DNA from: Gemmatimonadota bacterium
GTDB lineage: Bacteria > Gemmatimonadota > Gemmatimonadetes > Longimicrobiales > Gaopeijiaceae
Assembly (NCBI GenBank): GCA_007125125.1
Contig: SLDT01000269.1
Coordinates: 1 to 33,366, forward strand
Direction: 5' to 3'
DNA: 33,366 nucleotides
Positions 1 to 9,195 of the stretch are shown here, piece by piece; the stretch's first letter is position 1; each line of letters begins with the position of its first letter. The notes under the pieces are model-generated. The model saw only the letters and a list, made by a program, of their open reading frames with translations. It did no database searches and was not told the origin of the DNA. The position numbers and the translations under genes are program-made.

Positions 1-1427
1 ACGAGCCCACCGCCGCCGCCCTGGCCTACGGGTTGGACAAGGACAAGGACGAGAAGATCGCGGTCTTCGACCTCGGGGGCGGGACCTATGACATCTCGGT
101 GCTCGAACTCGGGGATGGCGTCTTCGAGGTGAAGTCGACGAACGGGGACACGCACCTCGGCGGGGACGACTTCGACCAGCGGATCATCGACTGGCTCGTC
201 GAGGAGTTCAAGCGGGACCAGGGGATTGATCTCTCGAAGGATGCGATGGCGCTTCAGCGGCTGAAGGAGGCGGCGGAGAAGGCGAAGATGGAGCTCAGCT
301 CCACGATGCAGACCGACATCAACCTCCCCTTCATCACCGCGACGCAGGAGGGGCCGAAGCACCTGAACGTCTCCCTTTCGCGGGCGAAGTTCGAACAGCT
401 CGTCGAGGATCTGGTCGAGCGGACGATCGCGCCGATGAAGGCTGCGCTGAGAGACGCCGACCTCGACCCCTCGGAGGTTGACGAGGTGATCCTCGTGGGC
501 GGCTCCACCCGGATTCCGAAGATCCAGGAGGTCGTGCGCGAGTTCTTTGGCAAGGAGCCGCACCGGGGAGTGAACCCGGACGAGGTCGTGGCGATCGGGG
601 CCGCGATCCAGGGCGGCGTGCTCGCCGGTGATGTGAAGGACGTGCTCCTCCTCGACGTGATCCCCCTCTCCCTCGGCATCGAAACCCTGGGCGGGGTGAT
701 GACCCCGCTGATCGAGCGCAACACGACGATCCCGACGAAGAAGACCGAGGTGTTCTCGACCGCCGAGGACAATCAGACCACGGTCGAGATCCATGTCCTG
801 CAGGGCGAGCGGAAGATGGCGCTCGACAACAAGACGATCGGGAAGTTCCAGCTCACGGGCATTCCTCCGGCGCCACGCGGCGTACCCCAGGTCGAGGTGA
901 CGTTCGACATCGATGCGAACGGGATCCTGGAGGTCTCGGCCAAGGATCGCGCAACGGGCAAGGAGCAGACGATCCGAATCGAGGCGTCTTCCGGACTCAC
1001 GGAAGAAGAGATCGACCGCATGGTCCGCGACGCGGAGGTCCACGCCTCCGAAGACGAGGAGCGGCGCAAGCAGGTCGAGTCCCGCAACACGCTGGACACG
1101 CTCATCTACCAGGTCGAGAAGGATTCGGCGGAGTGGGGCGACAAGGTCGACCCTGAGATGAAGTCCCGTCTGGACGAAGCGCTGGAGCGCGCGAAGACTG
1201 CGCTCAAGGGAGACAATTCCGAAGCGATGAACTCTGCCCGCGACGAACTCATGCAGGCGTTCAGTGCCGCGGGCCAGCAGGTCTACCAGGCGCAGGCCGA
1301 AGCGGCTGGATCGGGGGCCGGAGAGCCTGCCGGACCCACGGTCGAAGAGGAGCCGGCCTCCGCGGGTCAGGACGACGATGATGTCGTCGAGGCCGACTAC
1401 GAGATCGTCGAGGACGAGAAGAGCTGA
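1..1427 (+). CDS. dnaK: Chaperone DnaK (Hsp70), 3' part
   Basis: ATP-dependent Hsp70 chaperone that binds unfolded polypeptides in the cytoplasm with DnaJ and GrpE. The reading frame is open from base 3 and the 5' end lies outside the window; roughly the first 170 residues of the nucleotide-binding domain are missing, judged against E. coli DnaK (638 aa). Visible landmarks are [11 protein letters not shown] at the very start, the phosphate-binding DLGGGTYD, the adenosine motif [11 protein letters not shown], the interdomain linker [16 protein letters not shown], the beta-sandwich substrate domain, the helical lid, and an acidic tail with [16 protein letters not shown], typical of DnaK. A strong intrinsic terminator follows the stop, so dnaK ends its transcription unit. 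Neither grpE nor dnaJ is visible downstream. Identity is certain. Confidence 0.98.
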   Translation, partial: EPTAAALAYGLDKDKDEKIAVFDLGGGTYDISVLELGDGVFEVKSTNGDTHLGGDDFDQRIIDWLVEEFKRDQGIDLSKDAMALQRLKEAAEKAKMELSSTMQTDINLPFITATQEGPKHLNVSLSRAKFEQLVEDLVERTIAPMKAALRDADLDPSEVDEVILVGGSTRIPKIQEVVREFFGKEPHRGVNPDEVVAIGAAIQGGVLAGDVKDVLLLDVIPLSLGIETLGGVMTPLIERNTTIPTKKTEVFSTAEDNQTTVEIHVLQGERKMALDNKTIGKFQLTGIPPAPRGVPQVEVTFDIDANGILEVSAKDRATGKEQTIRIEASSGLTEEEIDRMVRDAEVHASEDEERRKQVESRNTLDTLIYQVEKDSAEWGDKVDPEMKSRLDEALERAKTALKGDNSEAMNSARDELMQAFSAAGQQVYQAQAEAAGSGAGEPAGPTVEEEPASAGQDDDDVVEADYEIVEDEKS

Positions 1428-1458
1428 TCCCGGTCATCGGAAGGCTGTTGAAGAGGTG

Positions 1459-1520
1459 GAGGGGGGCGGTGCAGGCCGGGTCCGGGTGACCGGTCGACGC
1501 ACCGCCCCCCTCGCGTTTTT
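1459..1520 (+). terminator. Rho-independent terminator after dnaK
   Basis: A perfect 14-bp inverted repeat (1459-1472, GAGGGGGGCGGTGC, with 1499-1512) is followed by GCGTTTTT at 1513-1520. It lies 32 bases after the dnaK stop and separates dnaK from htrA. Confidence 0.93.
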
Positions 1521-1657
1521 CGGTGCCGGGCGGGGACCGCGGGAAGGCTGAAGGTGTAGGAGTGTTCGTCCTACGTGGCTGGCGGGCGCGCCGGCCATGG
1601 AGGGTTCGTGAAACGGTCTCATGTCCTCCGATGTCTTCCGAACCTCAGGAGAAGGCA
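1521..1657 (+). promoter_or_regulatory. Leader region of htrA, promoter not resolved
   Basis: Non-coding stretch between the dnaK terminator and the htrA start. It must hold the htrA promoter if the terminator is efficient, but I see no convincing -35/-10 pair. It contains a short inverted repeat, GTAGGA (1556-1561) and TCCTAC (1569-1574), with a 7-base spacer, which could be an operator or a small hairpin in the 5' leader. No heat-shock CIRCE repeat is visible. Confidence 0.35.
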
Positions 1658-3241
1658 ATGCGCATACTCGATCCTCTCGCTTTCAAGACAAGGGTCCTGC
1701 TTCTCGCGGCGGCGATCGGCGGTGCCGGTCTCGTCGGCTCGTCGCTCATGGGATGGACCACGCTCTCGATCGCCGGCCCTTCCATCACCGAGCGCCCCCA
1801 GGTCGACTCGCTGCTCGTTCAGCCCGCCGTCGACCTGAGTGCGGCTTTCATCAACATCGCCGAGGCAGTCACGCCCGGGGTGGTCCGAATCGAAGTGGAG
1901 CGTCCCGCCCGGACTGCCGCGGCGGGGGGAGTCCCCCCGGGATTCCTGCCACCGGGATTCGAGGACCTCTTCGGCCCCGGACCGCAGCGGGAACGCGAAG
2001 GCGAGCGTGAACGCGAGCCGCGTCTGCAGACCTCCGGGGGCAGCGGATTCATCGTGACGCCGGACGGCTACATTCTCACGAACGACCATGTCGTCTCGGG
2101 CGCCCAGGCGATCCGGGTCTTCCTGCCCGACGGGCGGGAGTTCTCCGCCGAACTCGTGGGCTCCGACCCGACCACGGACGTGGCGGTCGTGCGAATCCGG
2201 GATCGGGACCTTCCCACCCTCTCCTTCGGCGTCTCTCGCGACACGCGGGTAGGTGAATGGGTCCTGGCGATCGGCAACCCGGGCTTCGGCGGGGGCTCGT
2301 CGCTCGACTACACGGTGACCGCAGGAATCGTGAGCGCGATTGGTCGCCCACTCCAGCTCATCCAGGGCGAGCTTCGGAGCCAGGAGGAGTTCCAGGCCAT
2401 CGCCGGCTTCGCGATCGAGGACTTCATCCAGACCGATGCCGCGATCAACCCCGGGAACTCGGGAGGGCCCCTCGTGAACGTCCGCGGGCAGGTGATCGGG
2501 ATCAACTCCGCGATCGCCTCCCGGTCGGGGCGCTACGAGGGCTACGGCTTCGCGATCCCGATTGATCTCGCCCGGCGCATCATGGAAGACCTGATCGAGT
2601 TCGGTCAGGTCCGGCGACCCCTCCTCGGGATCGAAATGGACGCGATCTCGAGCGTCGACGCCGAGTACTACGGACTCCCGCGCACGACCGGTGTTCTCGT
2701 GGTGGGGCTCTCACCCGATGGGCCGGCCTACCGCGCCGGTCTGCGCGAAGAGGATGTCGTGGTCGCGATCGATGGCGAGCCCGTCGACCGGCCCGGCCAG
2801 CTCCAGCTCCTGATTGCCCAGCGCCGCCCGGGAGACCAGGTGACCGTCCGGTTCTTCCGGGACGGCGAGCCGCGCGAACTCCGCGTTCGGCTGGGCGAAG
2901 CCGACCTCGCCCCCCGCAGCCGCCCGGTCGAGCAGGCACAGACCCGTGCCGAAGAGCGCATCGGGATTGAGCTCGGCACGATCGATGACCGAATGGCGGG
3001 CGAACTCGGTCTCGAGTCCACGGAAGGCGTGTTCGTGATGCGGGTCACGCCGTCCGGCCCCGCCTCGCGCACGATCATCCGTCCGGGGCATCGGATCCTT
3101 CAGGTGAACCGCCAGGATGTCTCGACGGTCGAAGAGGCCTCGAGTGCCATGGCCGGGATCGAGCCGGGGGGAATCATCTCGCTGCGAATCCAGACTCCCC
3201 AGGGTGACAGCCGCGTCGTGAACATCCGGGTTCCGGACTGA
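1658..3241 (+). CDS. htrA: HtrA/DegP-family serine protease with two PDZ domains
   Basis: Envelope serine protease and chaperone of the HtrA/DegP family that degrades misfolded exported proteins. The 527-residue protein starts at ATG 1658, chosen because AGGAG lies 5 bases upstream; an upstream in-frame ATG at 1631 lacks this. Residues about 11-38 form a hydrophobic export or anchor segment. The trypsin-like domain carries the triad His144 (TNDHVV), Asp174 (PTTDVAVV) and Ser268 (NPGNSGGPL). Two PDZ domains follow, at about 320-412 and 433-525. Between the first strand and the catalytic His is a Pro/Gly-rich loop ending in an unusual Arg/Glu run (about 111-122), in the position of the regulatory LA loop. 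The gene stands alone between two terminators. Periplasmic location is inferred from the family. Confidence 0.95.
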   Translation: MRILDPLAFKTRVLLLAAAIGGAGLVGSSLMGWTTLSIAGPSITERPQVDSLLVQPAVDLSAAFINIAEAVTPGVVRIEVERPARTAAAGGVPPGFLPPGFEDLFGPGPQREREGEREREPRLQTSGGSGFIVTPDGYILTNDHVVSGAQAIRVFLPDGREFSAELVGSDPTTDVAVVRIRDRDLPTLSFGVSRDTRVGEWVLAIGNPGFGGGSSLDYTVTAGIVSAIGRPLQLIQGELRSQEEFQAIAGFAIEDFIQTDAAINPGNSGGPLVNVRGQVIGINSAIASRSGRYEGYGFAIPIDLARRIMEDLIEFGQVRRPLLGIEMDAISSVDAEYYGLPRTTGVLVVGLSPDGPAYRAGLREEDVVVAIDGEPVDRPGQLQLLIAQRRPGDQVTVRFFRDGEPRELRVRLGEADLAPRSRPVEQAQTRAEERIGIELGTIDDRMAGELGLESTEGVFVMRVTPSGPASRTIIRPGHRILQVNRQDVSTVEEASSAMAGIEPGGIISLRIQTPQGDSRVVNIRVPD

Positions 3242-3282
3242 TCCTGTCGGGGCCGGGATCCGGCCCTGACCTTCGTCCTGCG

Positions 3283-3325
3283 CACCCGCGTCCGCCGGCT
3301 CCGGCGGGCGCGGGTGTTCTTGTTG
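3283..3325 (+). terminator. Rho-independent terminator after htrA
   Basis: A long GC-rich hairpin pairs 3283-3297 with 3302-3316 (about 15 bp including one T-G wobble; outer arm CACCCGCG/CGCGGGTG), followed by TTCTTGTTG. Its T-rich tail overlaps the promoter proposed for the next gene. Confidence 0.88.
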
Positions 3326-3351
3326 ATGCTCCTCCCCCCCTCGGTTATGTT
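3323..3351 (+). promoter_or_regulatory. Sigma-70-type promoter for tRNA-Leu and probably tig
   Basis: TTGATG (3323-3328) and TATGTT (3346-3351) are separated by exactly 17 bases, each matching consensus at 4 of 6 positions. Transcription would start near 3358, leaving a leader of about 10 bases before the tRNA. No terminator is visible between the tRNA and tig, so the promoter may also serve the tig-clpP-clpX-lon series. Confidence 0.55.
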
Positions 3352-3368
3352 TCCGGGCGGTCCGAGGC

Positions 3369-3451
3369 GCGAAAGTGGCGGAACTGGTAGACGCGCGAGA
3401 CTTAGGATCTCGTGGCCTCGTGCCGTGGGGGTTCGAGTCCCCCCTTTCGCA
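3369..3451 (+). tRNA. tRNA-Leu, anticodon UAG
   Basis: The acceptor stem GCGAAAG (3369-3375) pairs with CTTTCGC (3444-3450), with discriminator A at 3451. The anticodon stem CGAGA/TCTCG encloses the loop CTTAGGA, giving anticodon UAG at 3403-3405, which reads CUN leucine codons. The T arm is GGGGG-TTCGAGT-CCCCC (3427-3443), and the extra arm between is long, as expected for a class II tRNA. The CCA end is not encoded; the base after the discriminator begins CTG. The gene sits 37 bases upstream of trigger factor. Confidence 0.97.
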
Positions 3452-3488
3452 CTGATTCCCGAGCCCTTCTCACTTCCCGAGCGAACGC

Positions 3489-4769
3489 ATGTCCATCGAA
3501 GTCTCCCGCCTGCAGGTCTCCCTGGAAGAGGGTGAACGCTGGCGCCGCACCCTGAGCATCACGATCCCCCGCGAGCTCGTCGACAAGGAGCGTCAGGCGG
3601 CGATCCGTCGCCTGAGCCGCGACCTCTCGCTCCCGGGGTTCCGGAAGGGGAAGATCCCGGCCGCGGTCGTGGAGCGGCGCTTCGGCCCCGCAGTCAACGA
3701 GGAGGTGCTCGACCGGGTCATCGGAGAGAGCTATCGGAGCGTGCTCCAGGACCGCGAGCTCATCCCGATCAACCGGGGAGAGGTCGACGAGGTGAACTTC
3801 GATCCCGCCTCCGACGCCGACCTCTCCTTCCGGATCTCCTTCGACGTGCAGCCGAGGCCGGAACTCGCCCGCGTCGAGGGCTTCAAGGCCGAGGTTCCTT
3901 CGGCGGCCGTGACCGACGAACAGGTCGACCGGGTGGTCGAAGGCCTCCGGCGTCGGGAGGGCACCTGGCACCCCGTCGAGGAGGGCCAGCCCGTCGAGGG
4001 CGAAAGGGTCGCCGTGCGCATCGAGCGGCTCGACGAGGGAGGTTCCGCGGAGCCCCGCAAGTACGAACTCACGCTCGGAGAAGGCGAGGCGATCCCGGAC
4101 GTCGAAGAGGCGATCCGCTCCCTCGCGGTGGGAACCGAGGGCACATTCACGATCACCTTCCCCGAGGGAGTGCGAGGAGCCGAGGAGGCGGGCGAGGCTC
4201 AGGAAGTGCGCATCCATCTCGATGAACGGAGTCAGATCGAACTCCCCGAACTGGATGACGACTTCGCCCGGTCCGTCGGGTCCTTCGAGTCGCTCGAAGA
4301 ACTGCGGTCGAAGATCCGTGAAGACATGGAGGCCGATCTCGCCGAACGGATCGAGGCAGGCGTCCGCGATGCCCTGCTCGACCAGGTGATCTCGGCGAAT
4401 GCGTTCGACGTGCCCCAGTCCATGGTCGACCACTACATCCGCATGGTCATCTCGGACGGGAAGGATCCGGACGAAGTGCCGGACGAGCAGATCGAGTTTG
4501 CGCGCGGCGAGATCGGGAACCAGGCCGAACAACAGGTGAAACGTCACATTGTGATCGAGGAGATCGCCCGGGCCCGGGAGTTGCACGCAACACCCGAAGA
4601 CCTCGACCGTGAACTCGAAGAGCGTGCAGAGAAGCTCGACATGCCGGTGGAGCGCCTCTACTCCCTCTTTCAGAGCTCGGGGCGCCTCGAACAGATCGAG
4701 AGCCGCATCACCGAACGAAAGGTGATCGAGTTCCTGAAGGGCGGATCGACCCTTGTCCCGGTCGACTGA
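3489..4769 (+). CDS. tig: Trigger factor
   Basis: Ribosome-associated chaperone and peptidyl-prolyl isomerase that meets nascent chains at the exit tunnel. The 426-residue length is normal for the family. The N-terminal ribosome-binding domain has the signature GFRKGKIP at residues 50-57. A shorter FKBP-like segment follows (about 150-240), then the helical SurA-like C-terminal arms. The ATG at 3489 was chosen because the preceding frame runs into the tRNA; the ribosome-binding site is weak. It heads the common tig-clpP-clpX-lon order, with clpP 49 bases downstream. The FKBP segment should be compared for its aromatic active-site residues before assuming full isomerase activity. Confidence 0.96.
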   Translation: MSIEVSRLQVSLEEGERWRRTLSITIPRELVDKERQAAIRRLSRDLSLPGFRKGKIPAAVVERRFGPAVNEEVLDRVIGESYRSVLQDRELIPINRGEVDEVNFDPASDADLSFRISFDVQPRPELARVEGFKAEVPSAAVTDEQVDRVVEGLRRREGTWHPVEEGQPVEGERVAVRIERLDEGGSAEPRKYELTLGEGEAIPDVEEAIRSLAVGTEGTFTITFPEGVRGAEEAGEAQEVRIHLDERSQIELPELDDDFARSVGSFESLEELRSKIREDMEADLAERIEAGVRDALLDQVISANAFDVPQSMVDHYIRMVISDGKDPDEVPDEQIEFARGEIGNQAEQQVKRHIVIEEIARARELHATPEDLDRELEERAEKLDMPVERLYSLFQSSGRLEQIESRITERKVIEFLKGGSTLVPVD

Positions 4770-4818
4770 CCCGACCTCCTGTACCCTCTGAAGCGACACA
4801 CCCGGGAGCCTACCACCG

Positions 4819-5472
4819 ATGCCGATCTATCCTCCCTACGTCATCGAACGCACGAGTCGGGGCGAGCGAAGCTACGACATCTTCTCTCGCCTTCTCATGG
4901 ACCGGATCGTCTTCCTCGGAAGCCCGGTCGATGACACGGTCGCGAACATCATCGTGGCCCAGCTCCTCTTCCTCGATGCCGAAGACCCCGAGAGAGACAT
5001 CTACCTCTACATCAACTCTCCGGGCGGAAGCGTTTACGCCGGGCTCGCCATCTATGACACGATGCAGCACCTCCGGGCCCCCGTCGCCACCTTCTGCGTC
5101 GGGATGGCCGCCTCGATGGGGGCGGTGCTTCTCGCGGGTGGGGCCCCGGGAAAGCGAAGCGCACTCCCGAACTCCCGGATCATGATCCACCAGCCTTCCT
5201 CGGGGTACCAGGGTACGGCAGCGGACATCGAAGTGGCTGCCAGGGAAGTCCTCGGAATCCGGGAGCGGCTGAACCGGATCCTCGCGCGGCACACGGGACA
5301 GTCCGAGGAGCGGATCGCTGTCGATGTCGACCGCGACTACTTCATGGGTCCCCAGGAAGCCCGTGAATACGGACTCATCGACCGCGTCCTGGAGCACCGG
5401 GAGCCGGTGGCGCCCCCCAAGGACTCCGACGACGCTGCATCGACTCCCACGGCCCCGGACAAGAAGTCCTGA
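4819..5472 (+). CDS. clpP: ATP-dependent Clp protease proteolytic subunit ClpP
   Basis: Serine peptidase that forms the barrel-shaped ClpP 14-mer and degrades substrates fed by ClpX or ClpA. The protein has 217 residues. The catalytic residues are Ser99 ([11 protein letters not shown]), His124 (MIHQPSSG) and Asp173 (DRDYFMG). Their spacing of 25 and 49 residues is the same as in E. coli ClpP. The N terminus [17 protein letters not shown] is the typical axial-loop sequence, and there is little or no propeptide. The partner clpX begins 19 bases after the stop, so the two are almost certainly co-transcribed and co-translated. A GGGAG lies about 12 bases upstream of the ATG. Confidence 0.98.
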   Translation: MPIYPPYVIERTSRGERSYDIFSRLLMDRIVFLGSPVDDTVANIIVAQLLFLDAEDPERDIYLYINSPGGSVYAGLAIYDTMQHLRAPVATFCVGMAASMGAVLLAGGAPGKRSALPNSRIMIHQPSSGYQGTAADIEVAAREVLGIRERLNRILARHTGQSEERIAVDVDRDYFMGPQEAREYGLIDRVLEHREPVAPPKDSDDAASTPTAPDKKS

Positions 5473-5491
5473 CCGGAAAGCGAGACCCGAC

Positions 5492-6754
5492 ATGGCGAGT
5501 GACAAGCATCTGCGCTGCAGCTTTTGCGGAAAGTCCAAGGACTCGGTCCGCAAGTTCATCTCGGGCCCGAGTGTGTACATCTGCAACGAGTGCGTGGCAC
5601 TCTGCAACGAAATCCTCGCCGAGGAAGAGGAGCGGGAAACTCAGACGAGTTCCGTGCCCACCCTGACTCCGCAGGAGATCAAGGAGGTCCTCGACCAGTA
5701 CGTCATCGGACAGGAAGAGGCGAAGAAGACACTGTCCGTGGCGGTCTACAACCACTACAAGCGGGTGAACAATCAGGGTGCGCTCGACGACGTCGAAGTC
5801 GAGAAGGCGAACATCCTCCTCATGGGTCCCACCGGTGTCGGGAAGACGCTCCTCGCCCAGACGCTCGCCCGCACCCTCAACGTCCCCTTCACGATCGCGG
5901 ACGCCACGACCCTCACCGAGGCGGGATACGTCGGAGAGGACGTGGAGAACATCCTCGTTCGGCTCCTCCAGGCTGCCGACTACAACGTGACGGATTGCGA
6001 GCGGGGGATCATCTACATCGACGAGATCGACAAGATCTCCCGCAAGTCGGAGAATCCGTCGATCACCCGGGACGTCTCGGGCGAGGGGGTGCAGCAGGCC
6101 CTCCTCAAGATCCTCGAAGGAACAATCGCCTCGGTTCCGCCGCAGGGAGGTCGGAAGCACCCCCAGCAGGAATACATCCAGATCGACACCCGCAACATCC
6201 TTTTCATCTGCGGTGGTGCCTTCGATGGCCTCGAGAAGATCATCGAGTCGAGAATCGGCAAGCGTCGGATCGGCTTCGAAGAGCTGGACGCCACGGTGGA
6301 CGGAGACTTCGAGGCCCCGGGCGACGACGTCGCGAAGCTCCTGTCGCGCGCCGAGCCGGAAGATCTCCAGCGCTTCGGACTCATCCCCGAGCTGGTCGGC
6401 CGGCTCCCGGTCATGGTGGCCCTTGAAGATCTTGACGAAGACGCGCTCGTGCGCATCCTGCAGGAGCCTCGCAACGCCCTGATCAAGCAGTATACACGAA
6501 TGTTCGACCTCGAGGATGTCGGACTCACCTTCGACCCCAAGGCCGTTCGCGCCATCGCGAGCCGGGCCCTGAAGCGGGGAACGGGCGCGCGGGGGCTGCG
6601 AGCCATCCTCGAAGCAGTCATGCGTGACATCATGTATGATCTCCCATCCCGCAATGATGTGCGGGAGGTCGTGATCACCCCGGAGAGTGTCGACAAGGGC
6701 GTGCCACCCCTCCTCCTCCTGCACCCCGAGGACCGCAAGAAGAAGGAGGCGTGA
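5492..6754 (+). CDS. clpX: ClpX unfoldase, ATP-binding subunit of Clp protease
   Basis: AAA+ hexameric unfoldase that recognises tagged or specific substrates and threads them into ClpP. The 420-residue protein begins at ATG 5492; the longer open frame upstream overlaps clpP and was rejected. The N-terminal zinc-binding domain has Cys9, Cys12, Cys31 and Cys34. Walker A is GPTGVGKT (112-119), the pore loop GYVGED follows at 145-150, and Walker B is IIYIDEID with Asp177/Glu178. The ClpP-docking region is within the later large domain. It sits between clpP and lon, as in many bacteria. Confidence 0.98.
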   Translation: MASDKHLRCSFCGKSKDSVRKFISGPSVYICNECVALCNEILAEEEERETQTSSVPTLTPQEIKEVLDQYVIGQEEAKKTLSVAVYNHYKRVNNQGALDDVEVEKANILLMGPTGVGKTLLAQTLARTLNVPFTIADATTLTEAGYVGEDVENILVRLLQAADYNVTDCERGIIYIDEIDKISRKSENPSITRDVSGEGVQQALLKILEGTIASVPPQGGRKHPQQEYIQIDTRNILFICGGAFDGLEKIIESRIGKRRIGFEELDATVDGDFEAPGDDVAKLLSRAEPEDLQRFGLIPELVGRLPVMVALEDLDEDALVRILQEPRNALIKQYTRMFDLEDVGLTFDPKAVRAIASRALKRGTGARGLRAILEAVMRDIMYDLPSRNDVREVVITPESVDKGVPPLLLLHPEDRKKKEA

Positions 6755-6779
6755 CCGGCAACGGCACGGTGACGATGCG

Positions 6780-9188
6780 ATGAGGGAAGCCCCCCGGGAC
6801 TTTGACGCAGGGCGCCCGGAGCGCCTTCCCGTCCTTCCCCTCCGGGATCTCGTCTTCTTTCCGGGGATGACCCTCCCCCTTCTCGTGGGGAGGCCTGCGT
6901 CACTTCGAGCGCTCGACCTCGCCCGGGAGCGGGGCAACCTCATTCTGCTCGTCGCCCAGCTCGACCCCGAGATCGAGGAGCCCGGCCCGGCCGAACTCCA
7001 TCGCATCGGAACCCTGACCCGCGTCGTGCAGCGCTCCCCTCTGGGCGATGGAACGAGTCGGGTCATCTTCGAGGGAATCGAACGGATCAGCCTCGAAGAG
7101 CTCGCGGTCCCGGGAGAGGGACCACTCGAGGCCCGACCGGCAAGCCTCGCCTGGTCGGACGCACGGTCGCCGGACTCTCCGGAGCTCCTCGCGCTCGTGC
7201 GGCGCCTGGAGCGGGCGGCCCGTGAGTACGCCCACCTCCACCCGGACCTTCCGAGCGATCCGGCCGCGACCTTTGCCCTCCCGGACGATCCCGCACGTTC
7301 GATCTTCCTGATCGCGGGCCACCTCCTCGTTCCTGCGGGAGACAAGCAAGGGGTGCTCGAGGCGCCAACCCTGGAGGCGGCGGCCGGCGTGACCCTGGAA
7401 GTCCTCGAGCGGGAGCTCGAGATCCTGCGGATCGAGGAGAAGCTCGATCGCGAGATGCGGACACAGATCGACGAGGAGCGCCGGCAGGTCTACCTGCAGG
7501 AGCAGTTGCGGGCGATCCATCGGGAGCTGGGGGACGAGGACGACGAGTGGGTCGAGCTCGAACGACGGATCGCCGCGGCCTCCCTTCCTCCGGATGCCCT
7601 CCGGCGAGCGGAGCGGGAGCTGGGCCGGCTGCGGAAGCTCAGCCCGGTGTCCCCCGAAGCGGGGGTGATTCGCGGGTACCTCGACTGGATCCTCGAACTC
7701 CCCTGGGGAGTGCACACCGAGGACAACGCGGAGCTGGCCCATGCACGCGACGTGCTCGAGGGGGCCCATCACGGACTGGACGAGGTGAAGGATCGAATCC
7801 TCGATCACATTGCGGTGCTCTCGCTCGTTTCCGAGATGAAGGGCCCGGTCCTGTGCCTGGTCGGCCCCCCCGGGGTAGGCAAGACATCACTCGGTCGAAG
7901 CATCGCGCGCGCCCTCGGACGAAAGTTCGTCCGCGTCTCCCTTGGCGGGGTCCGGGACGAAGCCGAGATCCGGGGTCACCGGCGCACGTACATCGGAAGC
8001 CTTCCGGGGCGAATCGTGCAGGGGCTCAGACAGGCTGGCTCGTCGAACCCCGTCTTCCTCCTGGACGAGATCGACAAGCTCGCCCGCGACGGTCATGGCG
8101 ACCCCACGGCAGCTCTCCTCGAGGTGCTGGACCCGGAGCAGAACACCGGTTTTCGCGACCACTACCTCGAACTGGAGATCGACCTGAGCAGGGTCCTCTT
8201 CCTCGCCACGGCGAATACCCTGTCGGGGATCCCGGTTGCACTCCGAGACCGCATGGAGGTGATCCGCATCCCCGGCTACCTCGAGACCGAGAAGCAGGCG
8301 ATCGCCCGTGCCTTTCTGCTCCCGAGCCAGCTCCGGCGTCACGGGATCGATCCATCGGACATCGAGCTCCCCGACTCGGCGCTCTCCGGCATCATCCGTG
8401 AGCACACCCGGGAGGCCGGTGTGCGCGAGCTCGACCGCGTTCTGGCGCGACTCGCACGCAAGCTTGCCCGGCGCCGTGCGGCAGGAGACGACGACCCTCT
8501 CCGACCCCTCACCCCCCCGGAGCTTCGCACGCTGCTCGGCCCGCCACCCCACCCCGAGTCGGCCCGGATGCTCGAGGACCGCATCGGGATCGCCACCGGG
8601 CTCGCCTGGACGAGCGCAGGCGGCGAAACCCTCGATGTGGAAGTCGCCGTCGTACCGGGGAACGGCCAGATCCGGCTCACCGGCACCCTTGGCGATGTGA
8701 TGAAGGAGTCGGCCATCGCCGCCTTCACCTTTGCCCGCTCCCGGGCAAGGCTTCTCGGGCTCCGACCGGACTTCCATCGCGAGGTCGACATCCACATCCA
8801 CATCCCCGAGGGTGCCACGCCGAAGGACGGCCCTTCGGCGGGGATCACGATCGCGACGGCCCTCGTGTCGGCCCTCACGGGCGCCCCGGTTCGCTCCGGG
8901 GTCGCGCTCACCGGCGAGATCACACTCCGGGGCCGCATCCTCCCCGTTGGAGGGATCCGGGAAAAGACGGTGGCCGCCCTGCGCGTCGGTGTCCGGACCG
9001 TGGTGCTCCCGGCCGGGAACCGCAACGAACTCGAACGCCTCCCTCCCGAGGTCCGCAACGGCCTCTCGATCCGATGCGCGGAGCAGATGGACGAGGTGCT
9101 CGCACTCGCACTCGACGGGTTCAACCGACTGGAGCGCAGCGGGACCTCCGAGGGTACATTCGTCCACACTCCACCCCTCTCGCAATGA
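6780..9188 (+). CDS. lon: ATP-dependent protease Lon
   Basis: Cytoplasmic AAA+ protease that degrades damaged and regulatory proteins. The 802-residue length is close to E. coli Lon. The N-terminal substrate-binding domain starts with LPVLPLRDLVFFPGM and leads into a charged coiled region near 205-260. Walker A is GPPGVGKT (362-369), Walker B FLLDEID (426-432). The peptidase dyad is Ser686 (PKDGPSAGIT) and Lys729 (GGIREK), 43 residues apart as in E. coli (679/722). I placed the start at ATG 6780, 25 bases after clpX, because the domain begins right after it; the ribosome-binding site is weak. The last bases of the gene contribute the Shine-Dalgarno sequence of engB. Confidence 0.97.
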   Translation: MREAPRDFDAGRPERLPVLPLRDLVFFPGMTLPLLVGRPASLRALDLARERGNLILLVAQLDPEIEEPGPAELHRIGTLTRVVQRSPLGDGTSRVIFEGIERISLEELAVPGEGPLEARPASLAWSDARSPDSPELLALVRRLERAAREYAHLHPDLPSDPAATFALPDDPARSIFLIAGHLLVPAGDKQGVLEAPTLEAAAGVTLEVLERELEILRIEEKLDREMRTQIDEERRQVYLQEQLRAIHRELGDEDDEWVELERRIAAASLPPDALRRAERELGRLRKLSPVSPEAGVIRGYLDWILELPWGVHTEDNAELAHARDVLEGAHHGLDEVKDRILDHIAVLSLVSEMKGPVLCLVGPPGVGKTSLGRSIARALGRKFVRVSLGGVRDEAEIRGHRRTYIGSLPGRIVQGLRQAGSSNPVFLLDEIDKLARDGHGDPTAALLEVLDPEQNTGFRDHYLELEIDLSRVLFLATANTLSGIPVALRDRMEVIRIPGYLETEKQAIARAFLLPSQLRRHGIDPSDIELPDSALSGIIREHTREAGVRELDRVLARLARKLARRRAAGDDDPLRPLTPPELRTLLGPPPHPESARMLEDRIGIATGLAWTSAGGETLDVEVAVVPGNGQIRLTGTLGDVMKESAIAAFTFARSRARLLGLRPDFHREVDIHIHIPEGATPKDGPSAGITIATALVSALTGAPVRSGVALTGEITLRGRILPVGGIREKTVAALRVGVRTVVLPAGNRNELERLPPEVRNGLSIRCAEQMDEVLALALDGFNRLERSGTSEGTFVHTPPLSQ

Positions 9189-9195
9189 GGTTTCC

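Noticed and set aside
3314-3535. Short open frame spanning the tRNA
   Set aside because: It runs through the whole tRNA-Leu gene, so it is not a protein gene.
3402-4799. Long open frame antisense to tig
   Set aside because: It mirrors the codon pattern of tig and has no family motifs; trigger-factor signatures are clear on the plus strand.
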